This document shows, in pieces, positions 24,112-32,875 of a stretch of DNA of 35,563 bases. Origin of the DNA: Anaerolineae bacterium. Its GTDB lineage: Bacteria > Chloroflexota > Anaerolineae > Aggregatilineales > Phototrophicaceae. The stretch is from contig JAFLCH010000001.1 of the NCBI GenBank assembly GCA_017303775.1, positions 1 to 35,563 of the forward strand. The letters run 5' to 3'. Every line of letters starts with the position of its first letter. Positions within the stretch are counted from its first letter, which is position 1. The notes beneath the pieces were generated by a model. That model was given only the letters and a program-made list of their open reading frames with translations. It had not been told where the DNA came from and did not search any database. A program made the position numbers and the translations under genes.

Positions 24112-26628
24112 TTATCTGGCTTTACTAACTACATCTACTAATTCTTGGTCATGCGGATCGGTTTTCTTACTTTTCAGTATTGCCCAGATGATTACACCTA
24201 GAAGGGCGATCATCACGATGATAACCGGCAACCGATTCGCTTCTGATCCCGGAGCTGCCATTGTTACGACCAAGGGTGCGGCCAAGAGCGCAACCAAGTT
24301 GACCACTTTAATCATAGGATTAAGAGCAGGGCCGGCAGTATCTTTGAATGGATCACCAACAGTGTCACCTACTACAGCAGCTTTGTGCGGATCAGACTTT
24401 TTTCCACCATAGTGACCTTCTTCAATGTACTTCTTTGCATTATCCCAAGCTCCCCCAGCATTGCTCATGAAAACTGCCATCAATTGACCTGCCAAGATGA
24501 TGCCAGCTAAGAATCCACCGAGCGCCGGCGCGCCGAGCAAGAAACCGACAACTATGGGCGTCAGCACGGCAATGATGCCGATGGGCAGTAGTTCGCGCTG
24601 GGCAGCCTGTGTTGAAACCCCTACACATTCAGCATAGTCGGGTGTTTTCGTGCCTTCCATGATTCCGGGAATGCGGAGTTGCTTGCGAACTACGCCGATC
24701 ATCTGGAACGCTGCACGATTAACCGAACGGATGAGGAGGCTGCTGAACAAGAAAATCAAACCACCTCCTAAGAGGAAACCGATAAACACTATCGGCTCAG
24801 CAATATTGATGCCCGTTCCGAATAGGGTTCGTTCTAGCGGAATGCCTAGACCAAGCTGGACAACACGCGTGTCTGTGAGGAATGAACCGAAGAGCGATAC
24901 TGCGGCGATCACCGCAGAGCCAATTGCCACCCCTTTGGTAATCGCTTTTGTAGTGTTGCCAACCGCATCAAGTGAATTGAGAATTTCACCACCCTGACCG
25001 CTACTCTCACCAGCTAGTTCGGCTACACCCTGAGCATTGTCTGAGATTGGACCGAAAGCATCCATTGACACATTGTTGCCTGTGAGCGTAAGCATTCCGA
25101 TCCCGGTCATGGCTACCCCATAGAGAACGGCTGTGAATGTATCAACAATTTGCACACCGCTTCCATCGGTGATAGGGAACAATCCGAAGATTGCTACACT
25201 TGCCAAAATGCTTCCGGCGATGACTACAATTGCCCAAACACTGCTTTCCATACCACTGGACAAGCCACTCAAGATAGTGGTGGCTGGCCCTGTCTGGGTA
25301 TTGCGGGCGATTTCTTTTACAGGCGGATGCTCGGTGTCGGTGAAATAGGCAGTTACTTTATCGATGACAATAGCAAGTGCTACACCAACCAGAACCGCAG
25401 CTAATGGCTGCCAGATGACTACTCCTTGATTGATGTTTGGATCTACCATATAGAAGAGCGTGAATAAACCAAACATGACAGCACTGATAGCAGCGGCGCT
25501 GTAGAATCCTCGTGTGATAGCCCCCAGTGCATCTTTGCCGCTGGTTGATTTGACCAAATAGGTGCTAATGATCGAGGAAAGCACACCGATACCTCGAACT
25601 ACCAGTGGGAACACGATCCAGATTGGGCTGCGGGTAACGGTAGCGAGGGCAAGCCCTAAGATTAAGCCGGAAACGATGGTTACTTCGTAGCTTTCAAAGA
25701 TGTCGGCTGCCATACCAGCGCAGTCGCCAACATTGTCTCCCACGAGGTCTGCGATCACAGCTGCGTTTCGCGGATCATCTTCAGGTAAATCTGCTTCAAC
25801 CTTACCGACCAAATCGGCACCTACATCTGCTGCTTTTGTGTAGATACCACCACCGACACGCATAAACAAAGCAAGTAAGGTTCCACCAAAGCCAAAGCCG
25901 AGCAGTGCATCGGGAGAAGCGATACCGAAGATAATAAAAAGGATGGTTCCTCCGAAAAGGCCTAAACCATCTGTCAACATTCCGGTAATTGTTCCGGAAC
26001 GGTATGCGATTCTTAGGGCGTCCCCATAGCCTCGTTTAGGATCAACGGCGGCCGCTGCTACACGGACGTTGCCTTGTACTGCCATATTCATGCCAACAAA
26101 ACCCACAGTGGCTGAGAAAATAGCTCCCATAAGGAATGCGCCTGCACGCCCTAAAGCAATGTTGATACGAGCGGAGTTGCAGGCCGACGCACCTTGTTGG
26201 ACGATGGTCGCTTCTTCGGCATAAACAACAGCATTTTCTTCGAGTAAGGCTAATTCTGCTGCTGGTAAAGTGGCGTTTTTGGCTACAACTTGTTCACGGA
26301 TGTTTTCTGCATTGATGCTTTGTCGCGCACTCTCAGCAATTTCAGGGCAGAAATGTTCTATAGCATATGGCGTTGGATTAACCACATAGACACTGAAAAA
26401 TAATACAACAACCAATATTGCAATTAGCACAACAATGATCCGAAACTGAGAACGCAAATAAGCGTTTGCTCCAGTGCGGATGTATCCCCATACCTCCTGC
26501 ATTTTGGCCGATCCTTTGTTTTCAGAAAGGATTTGCCTTGCCAATAACGCCGCATAAATCAAACCCGCAATTGCTATCCCTAAAACTATGAGAATAAGCA
26601 CATTTTCGGTTGAGTTTAACGCACGCAT
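24112..26628 (-). CDS. hppA: Membrane pyrophosphatase, K+-independent H+-pumping type, with extra loop
   Basis: Hydrolyses cytoplasmic pyrophosphate and pumps ions across the membrane. Motifs are [57 protein letters not shown], and [17 protein letters not shown]. The K+-site reads GNTTKAIT (24938-24961): Lys with Thr three residues on, the signature of K+-independent H+-PPases. At 838 residues it is about 130 longer than usual; an approximately 80-residue segment after helix 2 (from NPTPYAIEHFCPEI to GASACNSARIN) holds two cysteines and should face outside. The open frame extends up to 26808, but that leader is Lys/Arg-rich and lies in the divergent promoter region; ATG 26628 with GGAG 11 bases upstream is preferred. 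Divergent from the second hppA. Confidence 0.93.
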   Translation of the reverse strand: MRALNSTENVLILIVLGIAIAGLIYAALLARQILSENKGSAKMQEVWGYIRTGANAYLRSQFRIIVVLIAILVVVLFFSVYVVNPTPYAIEHFCPEIAESARQSINAENIREQVVAKNATLPAAELALLEENAVVYAEEATIVQQGASACNSARINIALGRAGAFLMGAIFSATVGFVGMNMAVQGNVRVAAAAVDPKRGYGDALRIAYRSGTITGMLTDGLGLFGGTILFIIFGIASPDALLGFGFGGTLLALFMRVGGGIYTKAADVGADLVGKVEADLPEDDPRNAAVIADLVGDNVGDCAGMAADIFESYEVTIVSGLILGLALATVTRSPIWIVFPLVVRGIGVLSSIISTYLVKSTSGKDALGAITRGFYSAAAISAVMFGLFTLFYMVDPNINQGVVIWQPLAAVLVGVALAIVIDKVTAYFTDTEHPPVKEIARNTQTGPATTILSGLSSGMESSVWAIVVIAGSILASVAIFGLFPITDGSGVQIVDTFTAVLYGVAMTGIGMLTLTGNNVSMDAFGPISDNAQGVAELAGESSGQGGEILNSLDAVGNTTKAITKGVAIGSAVIAAVSLFGSFLTDTRVVQLGLGIPLERTLFGTGINIAEPIVFIGFLLGGGLIFLFSSLLIRSVNRAAFQMIGVVRKQLRIPGIMEGTKTPDYAECVGVSTQAAQRELLPIGIIAVLTPIVVGFLLGAPALGGFLAGIILAGQLMAVFMSNAGGAWDNAKKYIEEGHYGGKKSDPHKAAVVGDTVGDPFKDTAGPALNPMIKVVNLVALLAAPLVVTMAAPGSEANRLPVIIVMIALLGVIIWAILKSKKTDPHDQELVDVVSKAR

Positions 26629-26855
26629 TTTTCGAACGTCTCCATTGAAATGTAGAAATCTAACAAACAACCGCACTAGTTTGTGAGAAAAATTTATCTT
26701 TCTTTCTTCTCCTCTTCTACTTATTCTTCTTCGGCTCAAGTTTAGCTCGATTTTGAAATAACCAGTAAATTTGCTTACCAGTTTATTTTTTTTTAATTTT
26801 CGATACAATTCTGCGTTCAGCAGATCAGATATATCTCAAGGAGTAGACATAGAAG
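26629..26855. promoter_or_regulatory. AT-rich divergent promoter region between the two hppA genes
   Basis: This 227-base gap is unusually AT-rich, with pyrimidine-rich and A/T runs (for instance TTTTTTTTTAATTTT near 26786-26800). TACAAT near 26804-26809 is a fair plus-strand -10 box, and AAGGAG stands about 12 bases before the ATG at 26856. No confident minus-strand promoter was identified. The long leaders leave space for shared control of the two pumps. Confidence 0.4.
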
Positions 26856-28985
26856 ATGGAATTTCTTATCGATAATGCAAGTTGGATTGCTCTTGTAGCA
26901 TCCATTATTGGCATTGGCTTTGCTCTGTATACGCGAAGCTGGATTTTGCAGCAGGATGCGGGCGACGCTAAGATGGCGAAAATCGCAGGCGCTATCCAGA
27001 AAGGTGCTCAGGCGTTTCTTTCAACAGAATATCGTTATATCGCGACGTTGGGCGCTGTAGTTGTTGTAGCACTTTTGATACTTAGCGCGATCCCCGGCTC
27101 AGGAATGAGTCCTTGGACAGCGGTTTGTTTCGTGGCTGGTGCGGGTGCTTCAACCTTAGCGGGTTATATTGGTATGAATGTCGCGGTACGAGCGAATGTG
27201 CGCACAACGATGGCTGCATCAAAAAGCTTGAACAGCGGTTTGCGGGTGGCTTTTGCCAGCGGCAGTGTCATGGGAACTATGGTGGTAGGACTTTCACTCT
27301 TGGGTGTCAGCATTCTATACATCGTACTCACAAAGGTTATTTATCCTGTTGGTGAAGATCCCTCAACGAGCCTTGTCAATATACGCGCTGCAGCGAGTGC
27401 TTTAGCAGGATTTGGATTTGGTGGCACTTCGGTTGCCATTTTCGCCCGCGTTGGTGGCGGTATTTTTACCAAGGCAGCAGATGTCGGCGCAGATCTGGTC
27501 GGCAAGACAGAGGCTGGTATTCCTGAAGATGATCCGCGTAATCCGGCTGTTATCGCTGATAATGTTGGGGATAACGTTGGTGATGTTGCTGGTATGGGTT
27601 CTGATTTGTTTGAAAGTTATGCTAGCTCTATCATTGCGGCGATTGCGATTGCCGGGTTAGGTGGGGCAGGGGTAGCAATTGAGAAAATTCCTGCGGCGGA
27701 AGCATTTCCTATTCTTGTTGCCGCATTTGGTTTGTTCATCAGCATGGGCTGCACATATCTTGTTCGAACAAAAGAAGATGCAACACAGGAGAGCTTGTTA
27801 GGCAGCCTGAGACTCGGTGTCTATAGTGCGAGTGTTCTGGTAGCCGTTGCGGTGGTTATCCTTGGCCTCGTCCTTGAGCTAGGATTTGGTGTGATTATTG
27901 CGACGATTAGCGGGTTGGTGGCTGGCGTCGCGATTGGATATATCACTGAATACTATACATCTGATATTTATCGCCCGACGCGGCAAATTGCTGACAGTTC
28001 AGTTAGTGGGCCAGCAATTGTGATCATTCGTGGTCTGGCAGTTGGAATGGAGAGCACCGCAGGCCCGGTTATCGTTGTCGTACTCGCGACGCTGGTCGCA
28101 ATTGGCTCGGCTGGACTATATGGTGTGGCTGTTGCGGCTGTCGGCATGTTGGCGACGTTGGGTATTACATTAGCAACCGATGCTTATGGGCCGGTAGCTG
28201 ATAATGCTGGTGGTATCGCCGAAATGTCGGGCTTGGGCGAAGAGGTACGGAATCGTACTGATGCTCTGGACAGCCTTGGTAATACAACGGCTGCCACCGG
28301 TAAAGGATTTGCAATCGGGAGTGCTGTGATGACGGCGCTCGCACTTATCTCTGCATTTGTTACTGCAACCGGGATTAATCCGCAAGTCAATATTCTTGAT
28401 CCCCATTTGCCTACGGGCATGATGATTGGCGCTATGTTACCGTTTGTTTTCAGCGCACTGACAATGGTGGCCGTGGGTAAGGCTGCACAGGAAATCGTTC
28501 TCGAAGTGCGGCGTCAATTCAAAGAAATCCCGGGGCTGATGGAAGGAAAGGCCGACCCTGACTATGAAGCTTGTGTTGGTATCAGCACCAAGAGCGCTAT
28601 TCGTCAGATGATCCTGCCGGGTGTGATTGCTGTTTCAGTTCCTATTTCAATTGCCATCCTAGTTGTTGCTGGACGAGGTAATGATCTGGCGCGGTATGTT
28701 GATGTTTATACGCTGGTCGGTGTATTACTTGGTTCTCTGATTTCCGCATTTACGTTGGCTGTAATGATGTCTAACGCAGGTGGTGCATGGGATAACGCCA
28801 AGAAGTATATTGAGCGCGGTCATCTGGGCGGTAAGAAGTCGGATGCTCATAAAGCAACGGTTGTGGGTGATACAGTGGGTGATCCGTTCAAGGACACTTC
28901 AGGGCCATCATTGAACATATTGCTGAAGCTTCTGGCAATTGTAGCGTTGGTGATTGCTCCGTTACTCGCGTCCGGCGCTGTCTAG
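26856..28985 (+). CDS. hppA: Membrane pyrophosphatase, K+-dependent type (H+ or Na+ pump)
   Basis: A 709-residue pyrophosphatase of typical length: [86 protein letters not shown] and [19 protein letters not shown]. The K+-site reads GNTTAATG (28279-28302): Ala with Gly three residues on, the signature of K+-dependent enzymes. Glu in DLFESY of helix 6 is the arrangement found in Na+-pumping members, but K+-dependent H+-pumps share parts of it, so the ion is undecided. Ends in front of a strong terminator. Confidence 0.95.
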   Translation: MEFLIDNASWIALVASIIGIGFALYTRSWILQQDAGDAKMAKIAGAIQKGAQAFLSTEYRYIATLGAVVVVALLILSAIPGSGMSPWTAVCFVAGAGASTLAGYIGMNVAVRANVRTTMAASKSLNSGLRVAFASGSVMGTMVVGLSLLGVSILYIVLTKVIYPVGEDPSTSLVNIRAAASALAGFGFGGTSVAIFARVGGGIFTKAADVGADLVGKTEAGIPEDDPRNPAVIADNVGDNVGDVAGMGSDLFESYASSIIAAIAIAGLGGAGVAIEKIPAAEAFPILVAAFGLFISMGCTYLVRTKEDATQESLLGSLRLGVYSASVLVAVAVVILGLVLELGFGVIIATISGLVAGVAIGYITEYYTSDIYRPTRQIADSSVSGPAIVIIRGLAVGMESTAGPVIVVVLATLVAIGSAGLYGVAVAAVGMLATLGITLATDAYGPVADNAGGIAEMSGLGEEVRNRTDALDSLGNTTAATGKGFAIGSAVMTALALISAFVTATGINPQVNILDPHLPTGMMIGAMLPFVFSALTMVAVGKAAQEIVLEVRRQFKEIPGLMEGKADPDYEACVGISTKSAIRQMILPGVIAVSVPISIAILVVAGRGNDLARYVDVYTLVGVLLGSLISAFTLAVMMSNAGGAWDNAKKYIERGHLGGKKSDAHKATVVGDTVGDPFKDTSGPSLNILLKLLAIVALVIAPLLASGAV

Positions 28986-29012
28986 AGTATAATCTACTCA
29001 ATCTGATTTTAT

Positions 29013-29043
29013 CAAAACGACGCTATACCATAGCGTCGTTTTG
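29013..29043. terminator. Strong hairpin terminator after the second hppA
   Basis: CAAAACGACGCTAT at 29013-29026 and ATAGCGTCGTTTTG at 29030-29043 pair perfectly over 14 bases with a three-base loop, and TTT follows. It lies 28 bases after hppA and 12 bases before the next start. Confidence 0.88.
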
Positions 29044-29055
29044 TTTGGGGGACTT

Positions 29056-29874
29056 ATGCCAAAGATTCGTGTTAATGGAACGGAACTCTATTACGAAGAT
29101 ACTGGCGGTAGTTCAAAAGAGACGATTTTCTTTTCGGCCGGGGTATTTGGAAGTTCACGCATTTTTGATGACCAAATTGGTGCTTTGAGCGGCCGCTACC
29201 GCTGCGTGGTTTATGATCATCGAGGACAAGGCGAAAGCGAGATTACTCAGAGCGGTTACGATATGGAAACGCTGTCTGAAGATGCAGCATTTCTGATTCA
29301 AGCTCTGGATTGTGCACCGGTTCATTTTGTTGGATTGTCCATGGGTGGTTTTGTGGGATTACGATTGGGTTCACGGCGGCAGAATCTGTTGAAATCACTT
29401 ATCCTACTGAATAGCTCGTCTGATATGGAAATTGAGCAAATTGCTAACCACTATAAGTCTATTGACAGAACTTTAAAATGGTTCGGTTCTAAGCGAGCTG
29501 CTTCCCAAATTGCCTCAGTACTCTTTGGTAAAAGCTTTCTCAATAACCCGATACATAAGTCACGACTTGAAGAAGCTGAAAAGATGTTTGGGATAGCACA
29601 ACGCGATGGCACTAGACGTTTGATTACAAGTGTATGCGAACGACGCAGCGTATATGAAGAGATCAATAGAATCACTGTTCCTGTATTGGTTGTTGCTGGA
29701 GACGAAGATGTATTGATCCCTCTAGAGCAAACAAAGCGGATTCATCACCAAATCGCGGATTCTAAATATGTACTGCTTGATCAAACTGGACATTATTCAG
29801 TTATTGAAAAGCCTGATACGATCAGTAATTTAATACAAGTGTTTTTGAATGGGCTACGGCAGTTTCAATCCTGA
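29056..29874 (+). CDS. Alpha/beta hydrolase
   Basis: A 272-residue alpha/beta-fold hydrolase. The oxyanion region is FSAGVFGSSRIFDDQI, followed by YDHRGQGES, the nucleophile elbow VGLSMGGFVGL (Ser near residue 107), the acidic residue in VAGDEDVLIP and the His in TGHYSVIEKP. This pattern resembles 3-oxoadipate enol-lactonase and related esterases, but the substrate cannot be set from sequence alone. The frame opens at TTG 29041 inside the terminator stem; ATG 29056, with GGGGGA four bases before it, is the start. It has its own terminator and no operon partner. Confidence 0.9.
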   Translation: MPKIRVNGTELYYEDTGGSSKETIFFSAGVFGSSRIFDDQIGALSGRYRCVVYDHRGQGESEITQSGYDMETLSEDAAFLIQALDCAPVHFVGLSMGGFVGLRLGSRRQNLLKSLILLNSSSDMEIEQIANHYKSIDRTLKWFGSKRAASQIASVLFGKSFLNNPIHKSRLEEAEKMFGIAQRDGTRRLITSVCERRSVYEEINRITVPVLVVAGDEDVLIPLEQTKRIHHQIADSKYVLLDQTGHYSVIEKPDTISNLIQVFLNGLRQFQS

Positions 29875-29878
29875 ATCA

Positions 29879-29906
29879 AAAACACGCTCACTTAGTAGCG
29901 TGTTTT
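29879..29906. terminator. Bidirectional hairpin between the hydrolase and the OB-fold gene
   Basis: AAAACACGCT at 29879-29888 pairs with AGCGTGTTTT at 29897-29906 (10 bp, loop 8). The A/T flanks give a U-tract on both strands, fitting two convergent genes that end at 29874 and 29928. Confidence 0.8.
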
Positions 29907-29927
29907 AAGATCATGTAATTGAATTGT

Positions 29928-30233
29928 TCATGAAGATCGTGAGAGAGTTTTACGGAATTTATAACCGTATACGATCATTCCGCGGTCACCCTCGCTGGTC
30001 AACCTTCGGGTGACCATTTCTACACGATCACCGATGGCAACAGGTTCGTCTATGTCTGTTAGTTGCGCCGTGATCATCGGGCCTTCATCAAGCTTGACCA
30101 ACGCGAGGGTATAAGGAGCTTGATCATCAAACCCTTCAGGTGTTTCCTGAAGGGTTGTAAAGCTGTATATCTCGCCTGTGCCAGAGAATGTAAACTGCTC
30201 ATATTGGACTTCGACTTGCTTACGCGAGGTCAT
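29928..30233 (-). CDS. DUF35 OB-fold protein (acyl-CoA-associated)
   Basis: A 101-residue OB-fold of the DUF35 family: FSGTGEIYSFTTLQETPEGFDDQAPYTLALVKLDEGPMITAQLTDID and VAIGDRVEMVTRRL. DUF35 proteins normally have a zinc ribbon before the OB-fold and act as scaffolds with thiolases; in archaea one bridges acetoacetyl-CoA thiolase and HMG-CoA synthase. Here the OB-fold stands alone, and the ribbon-like part is a separate gene ending 9 bases upstream. AGGA lies 7 bases before the ATG. The neighbouring thiolase and HMG-CoA synthase genes make a role in that complex likely (inference). Confidence 0.85.
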   Translation of the reverse strand: MTSRKQVEVQYEQFTFSGTGEIYSFTTLQETPEGFDDQAPYTLALVKLDEGPMITAQLTDIDEPVAIGDRVEMVTRRLTSEGDRGMIVYGYKFRKTLSRSS

Positions 30234-30242
30234 TGTTCATTC

Positions 30243-30413
30243 CTAACTGGCAGCTTTTAAGATGATTTTTTCGGCCACTTCTTTGCGAAGTGTTTGTTCT
30301 TGTGCGTTGGGAGGGGTTGGGCGAGTTTGCAGGCTGACTTCACCTGTTTCATAACGGATACCCTGCAAACGATAACGTTGTGAGTTGAGTCGCCAATGAC
30401 GTGAGATCTGCAT
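30243..30413 (-). CDS. 56-residue cysteine-free counterpart of the DUF35 N-terminal region
   Basis: A small open frame directly upstream of the OB-fold gene. Its opening RHWRLNSQRYRLQGIRYETGEV matches the usual lead-in of DUF35 proteins (an RYRL.G helix, then the C-x-x-C-G-E-V ribbon), but YETGEV replaces the cysteine pair and the protein has no cysteine at all. The second half is helical and charged. The ribosome site AGGAG, nine bases before the ATG, is strong, and the OB-fold gene follows after nine bases, so both are probably made together. Likely a thiolase-binding adaptor that lost zinc (inference). Confidence 0.72.
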   Translation of the reverse strand: MQISRHWRLNSQRYRLQGIRYETGEVSLQTRPTPPNAQEQTLRKEVAEKIILKAAS

Positions 30414-30458
30414 GGATGATAACTCCTATAAATAACTTGTGCTTTTCAGCACGAATTG

Positions 30459-30520
30459 AGGATAATCGTAATGGTTACGCTCTATCAAAACCTATCAGAC
30501 GGCTTGTGATAGCTCTCACG
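30459..30520 (-). promoter_or_regulatory. Promoter with direct repeat and CRP-like site for the DUF35 pair
   Basis: On the minus strand TTGATA (complement of 30483-30488) and TATCCT (complement of 30459-30464) are spaced by 18 bases. The -35 box lies inside the repeat CTGATAGGTTTTGATAG (complement of 30482-30498), which recurs upstream of two other genes. Just beyond it, TGTGA-N6-TCACG at 30505-30520 is one base away from the classical CRP consensus and is centred about 60 bases before the expected transcript start. Confidence 0.45.
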
Positions 30521-30532
30521 AACTCTCACAAA

Positions 30533-30562
30533 TACGGCTGTTTTGCACGCAAAACAGCCGTA
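30533..30562 (-). terminator. Hairpin terminator after the thiolase gene
   Basis: TACGGCTGTTTTGC at 30533-30546 and GCAAAACAGCCGTA at 30549-30562 pair perfectly over 14 bases with little loop, followed on the minus strand by TTTG. It lies 34 bases after the thiolase stop and divides the reductase-synthase-thiolase unit from the DUF35 pair. Confidence 0.7.
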
Positions 30563-30596
30563 AATGCACGCGTAGTAAGTGATGTAAGAGAAGACA

Positions 30597-31748
30597 TTAG
30601 ATTTGTAGAATATGACTCACTGCTGTGCTACCAAGTCCACCAAGATTCTGGATTAATGCGACTTTGGCATTGGGAACCTGATTGGAACCGGCTTGACCGC
30701 GGAGCTGCAAACATGCTTCTACGGCTTGATAGACACCCGTGGCTCCGCCCGGATTGCCTCTCGCTTTTAGACCCCCGAATGTGCTGATAGGGAGTGATCC
30801 ATTCAATCCGATAACAGATGGTTGAGCTAATTTCCAACCTTCACCCCGATTGGCAAAAGTTATTGCTTCTAAAGTGAGTGCCGTCAGGATGGTAAAAGCG
30901 TCATGGAGCTCGAATAAGTCAACAGCATCTTTTGTGACACCTGCTTTAGCGAAGGCTTTGTGTGCTGAAATATTGGACGCTTTTAAGTAGAGTGGATCAC
31001 TGCGATCTGCAAGCGCGAGTGTATCGGTGGCTACCGCACTTGCGGTTAAACGAACCGGCATTGGAACCATATCCACAGCCCGGTCTAAGCTGGTTATTAC
31101 TATAGCAGCGGCTCCATCCGCATCAGGGGCGTTGTCGAAAAGATTGATGGGTTCCGATATCATCGGAGCAGATGCAAAACGACCGGGCTTAATGAGGTTT
31201 TTAAACATTGCATTCTGGTTGCGATTGCCATTGGCGTGGGCATTAATGCTGAAACCTTCGAACGCATTCAGATCCAGATTGTATTCGTGCATGTAACGCC
31301 GCATGAGCATTGCTGCCATGGCTGTGAGCGTTGCGCCGTGGGCAGCTTCATAATCCGCATCCAAACTAACCGATCTTGCTTCTACCCGAGCACTAGCGAG
31401 CGTGTCGGTTGATTTTTCTACCCCAAGAACTAAGGCTGTTTCAATTGCGCCCGATGCTACCGCCAGATAAGCTGTGCGGATGGCCGCACCCCCAGATGCT
31501 TCGGCAGCCTCTACCGTGAAGGCTTCGATGTTTGCAAGACCAGCATGGTCAGCTATGAGTGCGCCAAGCTGAGTTTGGCTACTATAGCTACTGCCATAAG
31601 CATTACCTACATAAAGGGCATCGACCTGTTCAATACCCGCATCTTCAAGTGCGAGATAGATTGCTTCTGCGGCGAGTGTTCGTAAACCGCTTGTCCAATG
31701 TTCCCCAACAGGGATCTGCCCAATTCCGATTATCGCTAGGTCGCGCAT
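30597..31748 (-). CDS. SCPx/archaeal-type thiolase lacking the catalytic cysteine
   Basis: A 383-residue thiolase-fold protein like the archaeal acetoacetyl-CoA thiolase of the mevalonate pathway: MRDLAIIGIGQIPVGEH, ALVLGVEKSTD, LFELHDAFTI (H282), FGGLKARGNPGGATGVYQ and IQNLGGLGST. The nucleophile position, normally VE.ACASGG, is VEAAEASGG with Glu83 (codon GAA at 31502-31500), and the GHP histidine is Asn332 (codon AAT). The fold is otherwise well kept, including the second histidine, so this is not a decaying gene. It lies six bases after HMG-CoA synthase on the same strand. Classical Claisen condensation by the cysteine mechanism looks impossible; scaffold or decarboxylative roles are open. 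Confidence 0.88.
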   Translation of the reverse strand: MRDLAIIGIGQIPVGEHWTSGLRTLAAEAIYLALEDAGIEQVDALYVGNAYGSSYSSQTQLGALIADHAGLANIEAFTVEAAEASGGAAIRTAYLAVASGAIETALVLGVEKSTDTLASARVEARSVSLDADYEAAHGATLTAMAAMLMRRYMHEYNLDLNAFEGFSINAHANGNRNQNAMFKNLIKPGRFASAPMISEPINLFDNAPDADGAAAIVITSLDRAVDMVPMPVRLTASAVATDTLALADRSDPLYLKASNISAHKAFAKAGVTKDAVDLFELHDAFTILTALTLEAITFANRGEGWKLAQPSVIGLNGSLPISTFGGLKARGNPGGATGVYQAVEACLQLRGQAGSNQVPNAKVALIQNLGGLGSTAVSHILQI

Positions 31749-31754
31749 TTGTAT

Positions 31755-32837
31755 TTAGTCCTTGAGTTTGCCACGATATCTGCAATAGGTTGCGTAATCA
31801 ATCTGGGTACGCCGACGAAGGTAATCTTGAGTGAGGGGCGCACGGTTGCGCACAGCTTCAATTCGTTCAGTTACACGAATGTCAAATGCGTCGGAACCGG
31901 CTCCACTCCCGTAGCTCACCATAAGGATACGGTCGCCGGGTTTGGCTACGTCAAGTATAGCTGTAAGCCCCAACATGCAGGAGCCAGAATAAACATTACC
32001 GATCAGACCCGCTAAAAGACCCGGTTTGATTTGCTCATCATTGAACCCAAGCATTTCAGCCGCGCGACTGGGGAATTTTACATTCGGCTGATGGAACACC
32101 GCATAGGTGTAATCCGATGCTTTCGTTCCCATCATATCCATGAGCGATTGGGCGGCAGAGAGTACATGATTGAAATAGGCAGGTTCGCCTGTGAATCGAT
32201 CTCCATGACTGGGATAATTTTCGCCGGGACGCCGCCAGAAGTCGGGGGTGTCGGTTACATAGCTATAGCTTCCCTGATAGATTGCACATGCTTCTTCTGC
32301 TGGCCCGAGGAGGAAGGCTGCTCCACCGGAGGCGGCGGTATATTCCAACGCATCACCGGGACGACCTTGAGCCGTATCCATACCGATGCTGAGCGCATAG
32401 GCAGCCATGCCGCTGCCGATCAAGCCGATTGAAGCCTGGACGGCCTCAGTCCCTGCCTTACAGGCAAATTCCCAGTCGGCGGCTTGAATGTTGGGGGAAG
32501 TGCCGATACTTTCTGCAACAATAGTACTGGTTGGCTTGACCGCGTAGGGGTGGCTTTCGCTGCCAACCCAGACAGCTCGTATGAGCGTAGGATCGATAGC
32601 GGCACGGGCAAGAGCATTACGCGCGGCTTCGATGGACATGGTTGTAACATCTTCGTCCAATCCGGCAACCGCTTTTTCGACAATCGGGCTTCCGCCTAAG
32701 CCATTTGTCCAGATGCGAGCGACTTCTGTGCCGGGAAGCCGATAGCGAGGAATGTAAGCCCCGTATCCGACTAATCCTACTGGTCGATCAGGCCGCATTA
32801 AATTGGCGGCGTTCATATGGGTTCCGTTGAATGACAT
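31755..32837 (-). CDS. Hydroxymethylglutaryl-CoA synthase, archaeal type
   Basis: Makes HMG-CoA from acetoacetyl-CoA and acetyl-CoA. The 360-residue protein has the archaeal pattern [28 protein letters not shown] with catalytic Glu94, [15 protein letters not shown] with nucleophile Cys126, [36 protein letters not shown] with His249 and [13 protein letters not shown]. All catalytic residues are present. AAGGA is seven bases before ATG 32837; internal ATGs at codons 8 and 14 are possible. It lies between the reductase and the thiolase and, by analogy with the archaeal complex, may form a channel with the thiolase and DUF35 proteins. Confidence 0.95.
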   Translation of the reverse strand: MSFNGTHMNAANLMRPDRPVGLVGYGAYIPRYRLPGTEVARIWTNGLGGSPIVEKAVAGLDEDVTTMSIEAARNALARAAIDPTLIRAVWVGSESHPYAVKPTSTIVAESIGTSPNIQAADWEFACKAGTEAVQASIGLIGSGMAAYALSIGMDTAQGRPGDALEYTAASGGAAFLLGPAEEACAIYQGSYSYVTDTPDFWRRPGENYPSHGDRFTGEPAYFNHVLSAAQSLMDMMGTKASDYTYAVFHQPNVKFPSRAAEMLGFNDEQIKPGLLAGLIGNVYSGSCMLGLTAILDVAKPGDRILMVSYGSGAGSDAFDIRVTERIEAVRNRAPLTQDYLRRRTQIDYATYCRYRGKLKD

Positions 32838-32875
32838 CAGTTTATCCTTATGACCCTGTTTAAACTGTTTGAGGG

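Noticed and set aside
26629-26808. 60-residue N-terminal extension of the K+-independent pyrophosphatase
   Set aside because: Lys/Arg-rich, unlike the family, and in the AT-rich divergent promoter region. The ATG at 26628 gives the usual first helix.
28988-28993. TATAAT after the second hppA as promoter of the alpha/beta hydrolase
   Set aside because: No -35 at proper spacing, and the strong terminator would lie between it and the gene.
30401-30787. 128-codon plus-strand frame across the thiolase terminator
   Set aside because: Overlaps the perfect hairpin, the minus-strand promoter and the thiolase end; no motif.
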